Part shown: one piece after another, positions 23,901 to 36,732 of the stretch
Layout: the number at the start of each line of letters is the position of its first letter
Position numbering within the stretch: the first letter of the stretch is position 1
Assembly (NCBI RefSeq): GCF_023343835.1
Contig: NC_064436.1
Span: 49,885,883-49,949,882 of the forward strand
DNA from: Lagopus muta
Lineage: Eukaryota; Chordata; Aves; Galliformes; Phasianidae
DNA length: 64,000 nucleotides
Direction: 5' to 3'
Notes under the pieces: generated by a model
Seen by the model: only the letters and a program-made list of their open reading frames with translations
Database searches by the model: none
What the model was told of the DNA's origin: nothing
Translations under genes and position numbers: made by a program

Positions 23901-26900
23901 TATCTGCTTGCAGGTGGAAGCAGTCGAGCTGCTGTTTCGAAGAGAAGTGCAAGTCAGCTCTGTTCCCAGAGTTGCAAGGCTGATTAGGGTGGGAGTGTTT
24001 CTATTGCAGTAAGTCTACCTGAAAAGCAAGATTTGTTACGATAGATGCATTGCACATTGACATAACTCCACAGCTTCCACACTAGGTCTGGCTTTTTATC
24101 CTCCTACCTGATACAAATGTTGAACAGATTTAAGTAGCAATGCCTGCATCCTTCCCTTTTCTGAGTGTTTCTTTCTTGTCTTGGCAGTCAGGTGGTCCTC
24201 CCACTGTTTTGCTTCTGATTTCCATCATTTTAGTTTCCTCTAAGTATCCTAATTTCCCCAGACTTTCTAGGCATCTGAATCTGAACCTCACCACAGAGCT
24301 TCAGAATTGGCTTGACTGAGGCTGAACCTTCTCAGAAGTTGAATGAGTTTGGATATGAATGGTGTGAACTGGATAACTCATTTTCAATGGAGGTGAGCCT
24401 GAATTGAGACTTTTAGCCTGGGTCTGAATTTGTGTTATATCAAATCTGAACATCTTTTTGAAAGGATGAAAACATTGGATCTGGAGCCAAAGTTATAACC
24501 CCTGGAATAATATCAGAAATTGTAGTTCCCCACAGCAGAGAAATGTGAAGCTCAGATCTACAGTTTTGGCTGTGGCCTATTTCATAGTTTTACCCTGTAA
24601 CAAATGTTTCACAGTTGGAATTTATATCCCTTTCTAATACATATTAATAACACTTTATGTTTCTGTCTTTATGCCTGTGTTCTGCAAAGGTATTAGATCA
24701 GGTTTCAGCTCTCTGTAGGCTTGCTCTTGAAACATTGATACTAGGCGTGCCAGATTGCTGTGTAAGTCATAGTATGGTCATGCTCACAGCACAAGAAAAC
24801 GAATTGCATGCTCAGTGTTCAGCTCCTTGGTACAGGAGCTGTAGGTCTGATTTTTCACATGCCTCACTCCTGAACAGCCAGCATTAAATATGGATTCACA
24901 CCAAGACATCATTTCCTGGTGTAAAACTTGACAAGCTTGACTTCCTTTGAGTGGTAGTGAAACAGGCACTCCTTAGCTGAAACTAAGCATTCTAGATTTT
25001 GCTCAATTGAGCTGGGAAAGCCAAGATGCAGACAATATTATTTATAACTTGGCCAGCCAGCACAGCTTTCTCAAAAGCTCTGCGAATTTTTGTGTGTAAT
25101 ACTGTGAAAAAGGCAGAAGAGAAATGGTTGTGGATCTATTTGCACAACTGAAATTGTGACCAAGAAAACAAGAGATTGTTTTCCATTCCTTTTGCCCGCT
25201 GAATCTTCTCTCATCATCAGAAGTACTCACCAGAGACATCTATGAATCAGTCAGTTAAGGTATAGTGGCTAGGTGCTGACAGAAATCACTGATACTGGAA
25301 GAGATGCTGATGAGGAAAGGTTAGAATTAGGAAGGAAGTGAAAGCAAAGTTAAAAACGTTGAGAGGCAGCAGAAAATGTGATGAAGTAATAACTCTAACT
25401 TGACATATTCTAGCTGCAGATAGAGACAGGCTAGAAAAAGAGTTCCCATGTGTGTTATGCATGGGAGAGCAAGCAGAATAAATACTTGAAAGTAGAACAG
25501 CCTATGGATTAGCACAGCACTGACATCAGGTGGCTTGAAAAGCTTTGTAGGTGGCCTTCTGCTATGCCTCCTTTGCAAGAGGAGGAGGGATCCAGCTGCA
25601 CAAATAATTCAGCTGTTCAGAATCTGGGGGATTTCTGTCCTCAGCTCTCCCTCAGTTTTCATATGTGTCCAAATCAAAGCAATTATATGAGGTTTTATTT
25701 CTTGAAAGTGATGAAAATTCTGCAGCAATTCCTCTGCATCATATTGGCTTGCAGCCCCAGTTTCATGTGTGCAGATAAGAGCTAAATCTGTTCAAGTTGC
25801 AATGAACAAAGTTGTTTAAATGCTGGCTTGAAAATCTAAAAAATAGCTTATTTATATTCTTTGATAAATTTGGATATAAATCAGAATATATAATTAAAAA
25901 GTCCTATGACTATAGAAGTGTGAAACTCTGACAGGAAGTGCAATATTGTGTAAGTTATTGACTCTAGATGCCCCTGAGCTGATGAACATGAGCTGAATTG
26001 GAATGTTTATGGAAAAAAGGCCCAGATATAGAGAAGATTTCTAGTGCATGTAAATGGCAAGTCTGTACATTCATACATTGTTAAAGGAGATACCAGTGAA
26101 ACAAATGAATTTTATCACAGGAAAAAAAAAAAAAAAGGAACATTTGAAAAAGAGGTTGGTTGTACGTAGATCTGAAGCTGAATCATGAGGAGAATAGGCT
26201 TAGCTTGAAGTCATTAAGATGGAAAAAACTCTTAGGCAATTAAGCTTATGAGTTCAGAGGTGTGAATGAATCAGATTTTATAGGGATTTTATATACTTGA
26301 ATGTATGATACTGCAGACTGGAGTTGGAGTCATAAAGACAACAGGAAAAAGTAGGAATGAGAGGAGAAAAGGAGATCTAACAGCCTGTAAGAGTACAGTA
26401 ACTAGGGCTAGGAAACAGCAGCAAATAGCACGTATAAGAACCAAAGGAAGCTGAAGGCTGAGGATGCAGTGAACTGGCAGTGAATCAACAGCTGAGGAAA
26501 CAGTGGAAGAAGAAAGGGTTGAATTGGTGAAAAACTAGTTTTCTTTCTCTGGGAAAGAGGTTGTTTTGATTTTGACAGTCTCATTTGAAGAGAAAGAGGA
26601 ATATGCCATCTGTGGAAACACCACTTCCAGAAAATCTTAACTTTTTCATGACCAATTTTGTGGAGCAGTAGTTGCCTCATGCAATAACTATGTTGGTGGC
26701 CCCAAAGCATCCAGGGTCTTTAAAGCTTTATAATACAGTGTTCTCTGGCCCTTCTAACATGACACTTAGAGGTATTATGGCCCTAGAAATACAAACCTCC
26801 TTTCTTAGCCATAACTCACCTCCATAAATTTTATATACTTACATAATACATGGTGTCACAGGGAGGACTGATTGCTGGAATTTCTGTGAACCAAATCTTA

Positions 26901-27930
26901 CTGCATCTCCTTCATACCTTGAAATAAGATATTTATATTTTTCTGTTCATCAATATTTGAGTTACTCAAATAATATAGTAATGAAGGTCATGTAGGACCT
27001 TGTTAGAGAGTATAGGTAGGTATTATCTGTGCCATGATATCAGGTATGTGGTGCAGCAAACTAGTAGTTAATTTTGAATTACAGTAAATCACGTTGAGGA
27101 CTGCACAGGAAAATTAAAGTCAGCAAGAGCTAATTCTGAAATTAAAGTGGAAGTTGTTTTTAGGGGTGGTCTGGAAAGAAATAGGGCAATAAATTTCTGG
27201 ATGCTTCTCATAAAACACTAGAGAAGCATATAACGAATATAAATAATTCCCTTTATTGTAAGGAAAGGAAAAAAGTCGGCTTAGGAAAAATAAAGATTCA
27301 TCAGTGAAGACAAACCATGTTTCTTAAGGATTCCAGCTCTTAGAAGAATAACTGAACTACTAATGAAGGTACTTGATAGAAAGTTTTGAAATGGAAATTT
27401 CCCTTTGGAAAATGTAGCACAAAATATACTTCATGAAGTTTGGGAACAACTAGATTTTTGAATGAGAACATTCCAAAGAAATTCAGAATTGGAACAGGAG
27501 ATTTCATTTATTGGGATATTTCCATCTTGTTTACAATTGACCTTCCTTCTTCACTTTTCCTGAATTTTTAGCACTGCTATTTGTTGTCTTATTTTTTAAA
27601 ATTTGTGTGTGAATTTTTTCTGCAAAATATATCATCTGTATTTGTCATCTCAAATTGTGTTGGAAACAGACTCTGGGATATTGAAACTTCCTGTGGCCCA
27701 AATAAACTCCATTTCCTGAAGAACTGTGCTTCCATCCGATTATTTGGCAGGTGCTACCTTACCAACCTCTCAATTTATGGTTTTACTGAGGTAAAAAGTT
27801 GCTTTGTTTTCTATAAAACTTATACTAATTTTCTTTAATATTTTATTGCTATTTCCCCTTGAGATTTAACAACAATATAAAAATCATCACCTGTTTACTG
27901 CTGCTCCTTCTGCTGAAATGTGGCAAGTGG
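18000..27930. other. Long AT-rich stretch without recognisable genes
   Basis: About 10 kb with no CpG island, no supported exon pair and no CR1 that I can recognise. It has simple sequence such as AATTAATTAATGATTATTAT near 20140 and an A-run at 26122-26136. A minus donor-like GAG-GTGAGT occurs near 26810 without a frame behind it. The longest open frames (18658-19122 and neighbours) have no protein-like features. It may be intronic or intergenic and could hide conserved non-coding elements. Confidence 0.5.
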
Positions 27931-27931
27931 T

Positions 27932-28137
27932 CATAAACTCACAGCACCACAGAATAATTTGGGCTGAACCTCCAGAGACTGCCTAGTCCAATTTCCCTGC
28001 ACCAAGCAGGAAAACCGAAGAAGGCTGCTAAGGCCATGCTCTGTCATATTAAATATTTACAAAGATAGAGAATCCACAGCCTCTCTGGGAAACCTTTTCC
28101 AGTGCTTGGTCACCCTGTTTTCCTTGTATACAGTTCA
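27932..28137 (-). mobile_element. Diverged CR1 3' fragment, minus orientation
   Basis: CACAGCACCACAGAATAATT, AACCTCCAGAGACTGCCTAG, TCCAATTTCCCTGCACC, then AATCCACAGCCTCTCTGGGA and CCAGTGCTTGGTCACCCTG follow the reverse-complement order of a CR1 3' region. The substitution load marks it as an old copy. Confidence 0.85.
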
Positions 28138-28745
28138 AATTTACTGATTTACTACTTTTGCTAGGCATCTCAATGAGCTAGCAGCTTACTTAAGTCACTG
28201 TACTACATCTTGCACAGTGGCTACAGTTCAGGGATATGCTAACAGGTGTGGCAAGAAGCTGACGAAATGCAATATTATGACTGTAAACACTTATCTGGTC
28301 CTATTGTTGGCCCTGCTGTTATCTCTTGCAAACTCTTGCAAAGCAGTGAAAGCTAAAACTTTATCCTCATTTCAGATGCAGTGATTCTTTTACCCAGCAA
28401 GGATGAAGGATTTCAAGTGGTGCTGTGTATTCTGCAAACACACTAAATCTACCCCTACCCAAGTAGTACACTACTTCAGTATTTGGAGTCATTGGGATTT
28501 GCAAGCAGCTACAAGCTTAAGCAAAAACGACAACAACAAATATATATATTTTAAAGCAGTCAATGATTATTACTGGGATTTTTCATATATTTCCTCTATG
28601 GGATTTGGTTTGGTAGTTCAGAGCAATGTATGTCATATGTCACCTGAAAAAGGACAAACACTAAAGTTCTGTAAGAATTCTCACAGGTCATTCCTGTCTT
28701 AACAGAAAGGAGCCATGTAAAGTGGCTAATGTTCTGATTTCTTAG

Positions 28746-29055
28746 TTTTTGAAGCACTGGGATTAGAAAAAGAGCATGCCAATTCTGTGCTGAGTAGCAG
28801 AAAGCTTTATCCGGCCAGTGTGGAGCCCAAAGAGAAATTGCAGTACGACAGCAATGTAGATGGACACCAGCTGAGCAGTGCTGTCCCCAGAGTGCTGAGT
28901 CAGCACCCAGGAGGTAATTGTGCAAGAGGGATGGCACTTTTAAGGTGTTTACACTCTTACCACATCAGTGCAAATAATGCCTTTGTCAGCAGTACAGCTG
29001 TGACCAAAAAGCTTTGCAAATGCAGCATAAGTCTTGGCCCTCCTATAGTAGTGAG
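28746..29055 (+). CDS. Candidate internal exon, unknown protein
   Basis: An acceptor-like GATTTCTTAG precedes 310 bases that stay open for 102 codons and end exactly at a perfect donor (GTGAG then GTAAGT, 29056-29061). The exit phase is 2. The translation includes FEALGLEKEHANSV near the start and CSISLGPPIVV at the end, with mixed composition and no obvious domain. The opposite strand is also open over 28596-28937. It could be a coding exon, a lncRNA exon or chance; no compatible partner exon was found nearby. Confidence 0.25.
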
Positions 29056-32000
29056 GTAAGTCATGCTGCTTGAGCCTGTACAAGACCTGTGGAAAAGAAC
29101 AGGGGAATTAGACTCAAGTTAGAATATCAAATCACAGAAGCAGTATGAGATCACTGAAGTTACCAGGAGCTTTATATTTACTTTTTATCATCATTATGTA
29201 TCATTCTAAAATTAAATTAAAGTAGAAGTTGAAGATACTAAATTGCATGTAACAGTAAAACTACATCGCTGCATAAATTCGTGAAACACCACCTTTGTGA
29301 ATACTGTGAGCTGTTCTCAAAAAGGTTATACTACCATTATACTGAAGGGTTATGAGCATCACAAAGAAGTATGGAATAGCTTTCATATAAGGAGTATTTA
29401 AATAGACCAAAATACCTGAGCCCTGTGACAGAGAACTGTGGGAGGACAAACTGAAAATGAATAAATGCAATAGAAGGGAGAAGGTGTGTGGGGATTAATT
29501 GCTGTTTCTTGCAGTATATGATTAGGGGGACGTAAAATGAAATTGGGGAAATTCAAGCAAATGAACAGAGCAGCAACTTTTTAAAACAGAATTCATCTGC
29601 ACTGAGTACTGTGGATAATATAAGCTTCAATGGTTTCCAAAAGTAATTAACTTAAGAAATAAGTTTAAAAATCAAGTACATTGAAAGCTCTAAAAGCATG
29701 GAGTAAGTCCAAGCAGCAATTACACAAGTAAATATTCAGAAGAGAATGGTTTAACATCTATTTCAATGGCACATTCATCCTATTTTCTTCAATTCTCCTC
29801 ATTCATTGTATCATACTATGTTTTTAAACTTGAGTTACTTGGAGCTGGGACTACCCTGCATATTCGTTCAATACTATTGAATTTATACTCCTTAAAATGA
29901 CAAAGATGTTTGCAGTGCCCTCTAAATGCTACACAATATTGATTATCTCCCCAGTTATGCCTGACTGGTGTGCACCTAGCTGCTTCTCCTGAGGAAAATG
30001 TCCTGAACAGCAGAATTAACAACAGATCCAAAGGGGCTGTTATCTCTGCTGCGCTTATTATCCTTGCATGTCATGCTGACATCCCAGTGTGCAGAGAGCT
30101 GACTTAAAGATGAGGAGCTGTAGGTTGTACAAACAGATGAACTATTATGCAAAATGCAAGCATCTTTGCAAGTTTGCTCCAATGAAAGCAGGAGGGTGGA
30201 GCCACAAATGTTATCTCACAAATTGTAACTCCCAGCTGATAAGTATCAGTTTTGCACAAATTAAGCTTCCACCAGTGCCACAGAAATGTTTTCAATATTG
30301 AATGCAGACATTGGCTGCCAAGACGCGTGGTGGTGTGCATGGAAGAAATGGCAGCGTCTCTTGAGACACACTGACACAGGTAGGCAAAGCAGTAACACAA
30401 CAAGCACAGGAGCAGCAATCTACAGCATCTCTCCTGTAAATCAAGAACCACAGGGAAATATTGTTTCATTGTTAAAAACCTCCAGCTGCCTTAACTACCA
30501 TAAGCAAGCTGCAGCACAGGGGTCTGAGTGCATCTGCAGCAGAAGAGGTCTTCACCACCATGTTCAAGAGATACCCACCATGGCATCCAAAATAATGGAG
30601 CTCAGGAATTGAAACCTGCTGGTGCACACTAACACTGTCTGTAGCCTGTTAATGCTTTAAAACACAACTGCAATCATCCCCCTGAACAGACAGATCCCCT
30701 CATGCGTTATTTTTAAGTGAGGGCCAATAACTTGAGGCTATCAATAAAGAGAAGCATTACTGAGAGATGGCATGTTGCACCTTTGAAGGTAAATAATTTA
30801 ATCAAATCTTCGCTTTAGACTGATGACTTTATAAATTGCCTTTGCTACTTCTTCAGTATGGAAATCAACTGTGGTTTGTAATCTGCAATGGTGTTGTTTG
30901 CATTACCCACATAAATCTTCCAGCATATGTGCGTTTCATAAGGGAACAAACAATTCTGTCTATTACAGTAAAGTGACTATTGTAATAAACCCCTGTTATG
31001 TCAGACTGCAATTACTGCAAGCACCCTCCTCAAAGCCTTCAGCCAGGGTGTTGCCCTCAGAGCACAGGGAGAACTTTGAGTAGCAGAAAAGAATCAGTAG
31101 ATAAGACTGCAGGGGAACAACTACTCCTGCAGTTCCTGCCTTGTTGCCATGCCAGAGGCCTGCTGCTGAACACCCCAGGGCTATGCACACTAGACTAAGC
31201 CCAGTGTTGGTGGAAAGGGATCAGCCTGGGGCTGAACACAGTGGAAGGCCTTCAGGCAGCTACAACCTGCATCAAGCCTTGCTTAGGAGAGCAGGAGCAG
31301 CACTCCTACAGCCAGTCAGGACACAGAGAAGAGCTAATGTGGCACACCAGTAGAGAGCATAAAAGAAGGCTACATAATTAGTGCCCAGCAGTATAGCCTT
31401 ATAGTAGCTAGCAATCTGTTAGCAATTACCCCTCCCACTTCCTTAAAAATTGGACCATCAATACTCCTTCCTGTTGGACACCTGAAGGACATCTGTCCCT
31501 CTGGCTAAAAAAGCACCTGATATAGCACAATGCCACAAAATCAACTAAATTAAAAGCTACTTAATTGGTAGCTCTCAAAAGACAAGATTTTGCAGGCTTT
31601 GTTATGCAAAGATAAAATTTACAATTATAGCAAGGACTTCTCCTGTCTTCAGACCCTGACCCAAACCCTCCCACCCCCACTTACCTTTGCCTAGGTAAGT
31701 CCATCCTTTCCTCTGAAGAAGTATCTCAGGTTGCGACTCCAAGGTTATTAATGCTGGGTCTGGGCGTGATTGGATCTCCCAGAGGAACACAGCTGATTCA
31801 GATCACGTATGGCATGTGATCACATTTTGGCATCATCACCCACAGCAAATCTGTGGTGCCTCTATGCTGGTGCAAATTTGAGAGGAGATCAGACAGCTGT
31901 AGTGGTGGGTTAGACATAAAGCCTAAAGGTTACAGCCAAGCCACCAGAGATGTTTTGCACAATCTGAATTTATACTGGATGGATGCTTTATACAAGTGGT

Positions 32001-32421
32001 TTTGGAATTTTTGGTCAGAAAGCTTCAAAATGAGATTTAAACAGTGTTTACCATAGTAGCTATAAAGAGCAGAGGCTGTATTTCTGAGATTACTGCTTCC
32101 AGGCAATGCTGTAGGAGAGCAAATATTGCCAGCCCAGTCTGGCCTGGGAAATACTCCAGCAGCAATACAGCTGCTGGTTGCTGCAAGTGGAGCATCATAA
32201 AGAATGGAGAAAGAAGACAATTTCCTCTTTAGTTTTTCTTCCTATCCATAGTCTGTTTTTATTTAGTGGAACCCCATCTTCTAGATATTGTCTTGTCAGT
32301 TTCTTCCCCTATACCACACCCAGCACAACAATTGAAAATAAAACAACTGCTCCCACCCCTGAGGCTGTTGATTCTCTAATGGAAGAGGTCCTACACCTTG
32401 TAGCCTTTTATATTGGGATAT

Positions 32422-32470
32422 ATTGTATTCTGCTATTGATATTACAGAATACAATGTTGATTGTATTCTG
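32422..32470. repeat. Inverted repeat plus direct copy of ATTGTATTCTG
   Basis: ATTGTATTCTG at 32422-32432 is answered by its reverse complement CAGAATACAAT at 32445-32455, with a 12-base loop. TTGTATTCTG then appears again at 32461-32470. The middle arm can pair with either side. Confidence 0.8.
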
Positions 32471-33588
32471 CTGGTGTTTAGCCAAGTGACACACAAGGCA
32501 TGGCACTGACACAGGAATCTATCAGGAAGTCAGAGAAGGCACAGTGAATAAAGTGAGCCAGACCCTGGTGAGATACAGGGACTGGATTTTGTGAAGCAGT
32601 GTGAACAGGAGCTACTTTAGTACCTGAATTTTATTATTTGTCAAGAAGTGGCATCTGTGACACCAAGTAGTTTCTTGGAGGTGACTGGGGAGGTTCCTAC
32701 ATTCAGAGCATCCTCAAGTCTTGAAGAAACCCTACTACTGGTGTGTGCAGACAAGATTCAGGAAAGCAAGCACCCTATGCAGACTGCATGCCTACATGGC
32801 ACATGCTGCTCTTCCATCCTCCCACAAAGAAAAAATGTTTCTGAGATTGCAGAAGGGCCTGGATCTTTGAGATGTGCCAACTGAAAAGCTCTGCTTTGAG
32901 GTGCTGCAGCTGGCATGGCAATCAGGGAGGAGTGACCTTGCTCAGAGGGCTAGAGGTGCAGACCTGCCTCAGGTGAGCCCTTGCTTCAGCCGGGAGCTGA
33001 GAGCAGATCCACCCTCTCTGTCTCATATCTCCATATTCCTCTTCATTATCCTACTGTGCCATTTAGTCTCTTGGTTTGTGCAATACCAACTCCTCCTTTG
33101 CAATTTCGTTCTAAGGTGCTTTTTAAGGTCTATTATCAAATCACATTTTAAAAAACAAAACAAACCTCACTAAAAAAGGAACCTTTAAAAAGCATGGAGG
33201 AGTGCTATATTTTTAACAAAGAGTTTAAAACATTGCTACTGTATTATTCGAGTGCTAGGGCAGAGGAAATATGTAAGCCAAGGTGACAGTGATATTGTGC
33301 AGACATGAGTCGTTAACCAATTGTTGATAGGAAATATGTATGAGGTATAATGAATGTTATTAAATATGTAAGAAAATGAAGATTATCACAGGTCGTTTTT
33401 TTCTGAGAGGCATTTGGCAGGCCTGATCATCCTTTGTGAGCATATTTGGTTTCTTTCAAGGTTGTAGTGGATCTGCTAAATAAGGATAATGGAGAAGTTT
33501 TGCTGTCAGTATACATGCGTGAGAGATACTCTGGATTTTGACATATATTTATGTGCCAATATGCATATATATACGTATACAAGACATT

Positions 33589-33653
33589 CATTATGCAGTT
33601 TCATAATGAAATTCAAATATCATTTATACAATTCATTATGCAGCTACATAATG
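33589..33653. repeat. Two copies of a CATTATG-N6-CATAATG hairpin
   Basis: Perfect seven-base arms around a six-base loop occur at 33589-33608 and again at 33634-33653. Both loops start CAG, and both copies are preceded by TT or AT. This looks like a 45-base step duplication of a small palindrome in AT-rich DNA. Confidence 0.8.
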
Positions 33654-35360
33654 GCTTTTATTCAATATACAAGTGTGTGTATATGTATATATGAAAGAGA
33701 CATTTTTGATATTTTCAAAATGAACATTTTGGACAAAAAAGAGCCATTTCTTTTCCAAGTCAGATCTAGCCACGGTCACTGATATTAAAGAATGCTCTCC
33801 CTGTGTAAAGCTGGCTTTCTGAGGTCAGAAGAGACATAAAAAACTTAACTGAGATTTTCTTGCAGCTGAAATATAATTAAACCCATGATCGCTACTGGCG
33901 TCACATCTTCTAAACAAAGTGAAATCTGTGTTCTGTCACAGCACAGCAGAGTGAAACTGTGAAGAGAACCAAATTTCTTCTGTTTCAGAGGAAATGCTGA
34001 ATCATGTTGTGTTCACTCAGGAAGGGCCCTAGCTGGGAATGAGCTGAGGCAGATGCAAACCAGAGAGGTTCCCTGCTGCTGAAAATCTTCTCAAAGGCAG
34101 AAACATCAGTGTTGGAAAGTGAACTTGAGCTGGGATACAGAAGAGCTTCTGGACATTTGCTTTGCTAGTCTGTCTGATGGCACTGTCAGCACGTCACCTA
34201 CAAGCAGAGGCTGTCCCTCAGTTGAGGATACTGCAAGAAATATGCTCTCCAACCCTGTAGCAATTTCAGATGCTTAAGTAACTCATGGGAAAAACCACTG
34301 TGTATGAGGAAAAGAGGTACTGGATGCATTGGAGGATGGTTGGGACGAGAGGCTGTTGTTATCAGCCATGTGTTCCTCTGTGGGTGTGATCTCTGCTTTG
34401 CCCCAAGCTGAGCAGAGCCAAGGGAGATGCTCATAGGTAATGTGAGTGTGAGGATGGTAGAGATCCCTGATGTCAGGGAGGTTAGGGGATCACTGGCACC
34501 ATGGGCTCTCGGTCTCTTCACAGGTTCCCAGGCAGGCATCTGCATTTACATGCTAAAGAACTCTCAGAGAGGCCAGGTTTTTTAATATGTTTAAAGGAAT
34601 CAAAACATTCCCATGCACACTCCTCCAATTTAGGAATCCCTAAAGATTCTACCTATAGATACAACTGAGATTTTTATGTTTCCTTGGTACTCTTGTAGTA
34701 TGTTTGTTTTGGATACCATACAAAAAGAAAGGTTTGGTTCTGAATATACATATATATGAATATATAATCTTAGCTGAAATGAAGAGACTTGAACGTAATT
34801 AATTATTAAAGATCTATTATTTTAGCATCACAAATTTTGAAACTGAATTAAAATCTGCATGTTTTTGTATTGCTGTGAAGCTTGATTGGCAAATTGATAA
34901 AGCAGGCCATTGAGAAACACAAAGTTTTATAATGGGAACAAAGGCTCCATGTCAAAGAAGAAAGAGTTCAAAAAAAAGTCTGCTCACAGTACAGTCAGAC
35001 GTTGATTTACCATCATGTGATTCATTACCTGAATGTATTTAACACTGATATTAAACTTGCCTACTAGCAACACTGCAAACATGGACACAAAACCCTCTTC
35101 CTGTAAGCCATCAACTCTGTTCTGATTGCCCACATTCATAAAAATTCTCAGCTCTGTACCTCAGCCACAGGGCCACAGGGCCTTCTTCCAGACAGAGCAG
35201 AGAGCTTTGACACACGGGCAGAGAAACAATGTGGGCAAAATAGGTATTTCAGGGAAGACACAGTGAATGACCTTTTACATTTTCCTATGGCATCCTCATC
35301 TGTGTGCGTCAGGTGTTAATAAGCTTGAAAAACCTCAGTGCACTCATATTATTCTCTAGA

Positions 35361-35425
35361 AAGAGAATAAACACATTTATTAAGAGGATAAATACATTTT
35401 CTCTTATAAATGCATTTATTCTCTT
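35361..35425. repeat. 65-base foldback with 20-base arms
   Basis: The left arm 35361-35380 and the reverse complement of the right arm 35406-35425 agree at 18 of 20 bases. The inner loop begins TAAGAG and ends near CTCTT, extending the pairing. A further small palindrome (ATTCTCT-AGAA-AGAGAAT) overlaps the left arm. It could be a tiny foldback element or an AT-rich cruciform. Confidence 0.8.
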
Positions 35426-36429
35426 AATAGAACCCTGACTGATACAAATTAACAAAGTGTTTGCAAACATTCAGATGTTTGTTTTGGTATTCCATTCAGA
35501 CTTGCGATCTAAACAAAAATGAAACATCTGATGTTTCAGAGTAGGACAGATTGTAGAAGTCACCAATTAGCCATGCCACTGATTATCCAAACTATACATC
35601 TGAGTTTTAACTTTCTCAGCAAAAATTCAACATTGAAGTTGTTTATCAAAATTCAACATTTGCTGCAGTCTCTTTGGGGTGAAAGGCAAGCTGAAGAGAA
35701 TTGCATTTGCTCCCTAGAGATTTGACTACATCATCTTCCCTAATTTATGTCCCACATTCTTCTCTCTTCCTGCCTTGAGGAAAGGCCTAAATAGGTGTGC
35801 ATAGCCTTTTTCTTTGACATATCCAACTCTCTGCTCTTTGTTTCTCCCAATTTTCTTTCTCTCCTGTCCTCTAACAGTCTTGTCAGCTCTGGTGGTTTCA
35901 TTTGGAGCTTGGCTCTCTTTAGAGTATTTGTTGCTACTGCATATTCTGAAGACAAATGATTATGGCAAAACCCAATCTTTCTTTTTCTATGAAAGGAAGT
36001 GTTTGCATATGAGCTCTAGGGATTCAAAAATCAGATGGCAACTAGAAAGAACAAAAATGTCATTCTGCTTTGAAATCTTATGATTCTTTGAGGCCTGACT
36101 CATGATGCTGGTCTGCTGGGATTTGGCAGTGATGTTATCGCTCATTTTTCTTCCTTCCTATACTCCATCCTGTGTGCCTCGGGAGTATTTCTAGGAAAAA
36201 GCTTCTATCTTTCTATTTTCTCTTTGTCAGATTAGCTTTTCTACTTCTTCTGAAGTACCTCTGTCTTTGGTGATTGCAGTGGTGATTATGGAGGCCATAG
36301 GAAATGACTGTAAGGGCAAATGGGCCAGAAGGAAGCTTCACAGAATCACAGGACCTATTTGCTCAACACATAAATAAGCATGCCCTTGAATACACCATAA
36401 TGTGTGGGGTGCATGTGGAGTTCACCACC

Positions 36430-36699
36430 CTAAATAGCAGCTGACTTGCCCTTCATCCAGCACTGAAGATGCTTCTGCAACTGAACAAAGGGGATGAGAG
36501 GTGAGTCTGCCCAGAGCCTCATCTGTGTGATGCTGCTGTGCCACAGTGTAGGTGCAGACTGGAGATTGAGGGCTAGATTAAAGTTAAGGCTAGCCTGATA
36601 TTTGCATGTTACTGAGATCACCAGAACCACCAGCTCACGGTCTGCTTCACCTGGGAGGCAGCTGATGTCCTCGGTGTTGATGACAAAAGACATGGCCAT
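36430..36699 (-). CDS. Protein-like minus ORF, unknown
   Basis: The ORF has 89 codons from an ATG at 36699 to a TAG. Third positions are often C or G although the surroundings are AT-rich, and the composition is balanced (MAMSFVINTEDISCLPGE at the start; TQMRLWADSPLIPFVQLQ towards the end). I recognise no family. It could be a fragment of a decayed gene, an exon, or chance. A plus-strand donor (AG then GTGAGT at 36501) lies inside it, so the opposite strand may be the transcribed one. Confidence 0.2.
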   Translation of the reverse strand: MAMSFVINTEDISCLPGEADRELVVLVISVTCKYQASLNFNLALNLQSAPTLWHSSITQMRLWADSPLIPFVQLQKHLQCWMKGKSAAI

Positions 36700-36732
36700 A
36701 AGATACCTGCATTTTGCAGTGGGCGTGTACAC

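Larger units (their letters stand above)
29062..36429. other. AT-rich DNA with small foldback repeats, no clear gene
   Basis: Holds three groups of short inverted repeats (32422-32470, 33589-33653, 35361-35425; listed separately). It also has a good minus donor (AAG then GTAAGT near 31680) behind a 50-codon open frame, and a plus CAG-GTAGGC near 30379. None of these assembles into a gene model. Confidence 0.5.

Noticed and set aside
31682-31790. Minus open stretch before a perfect AAG-GTAAGT donor
   Set aside because: The upstream acceptor has no pyrimidine tract and no partner exon was found.
36340-36360. TTCACAGAATCACAGG, CR1-like word
   Set aside because: Only about 15 bases match and no further CR1 landmarks follow.
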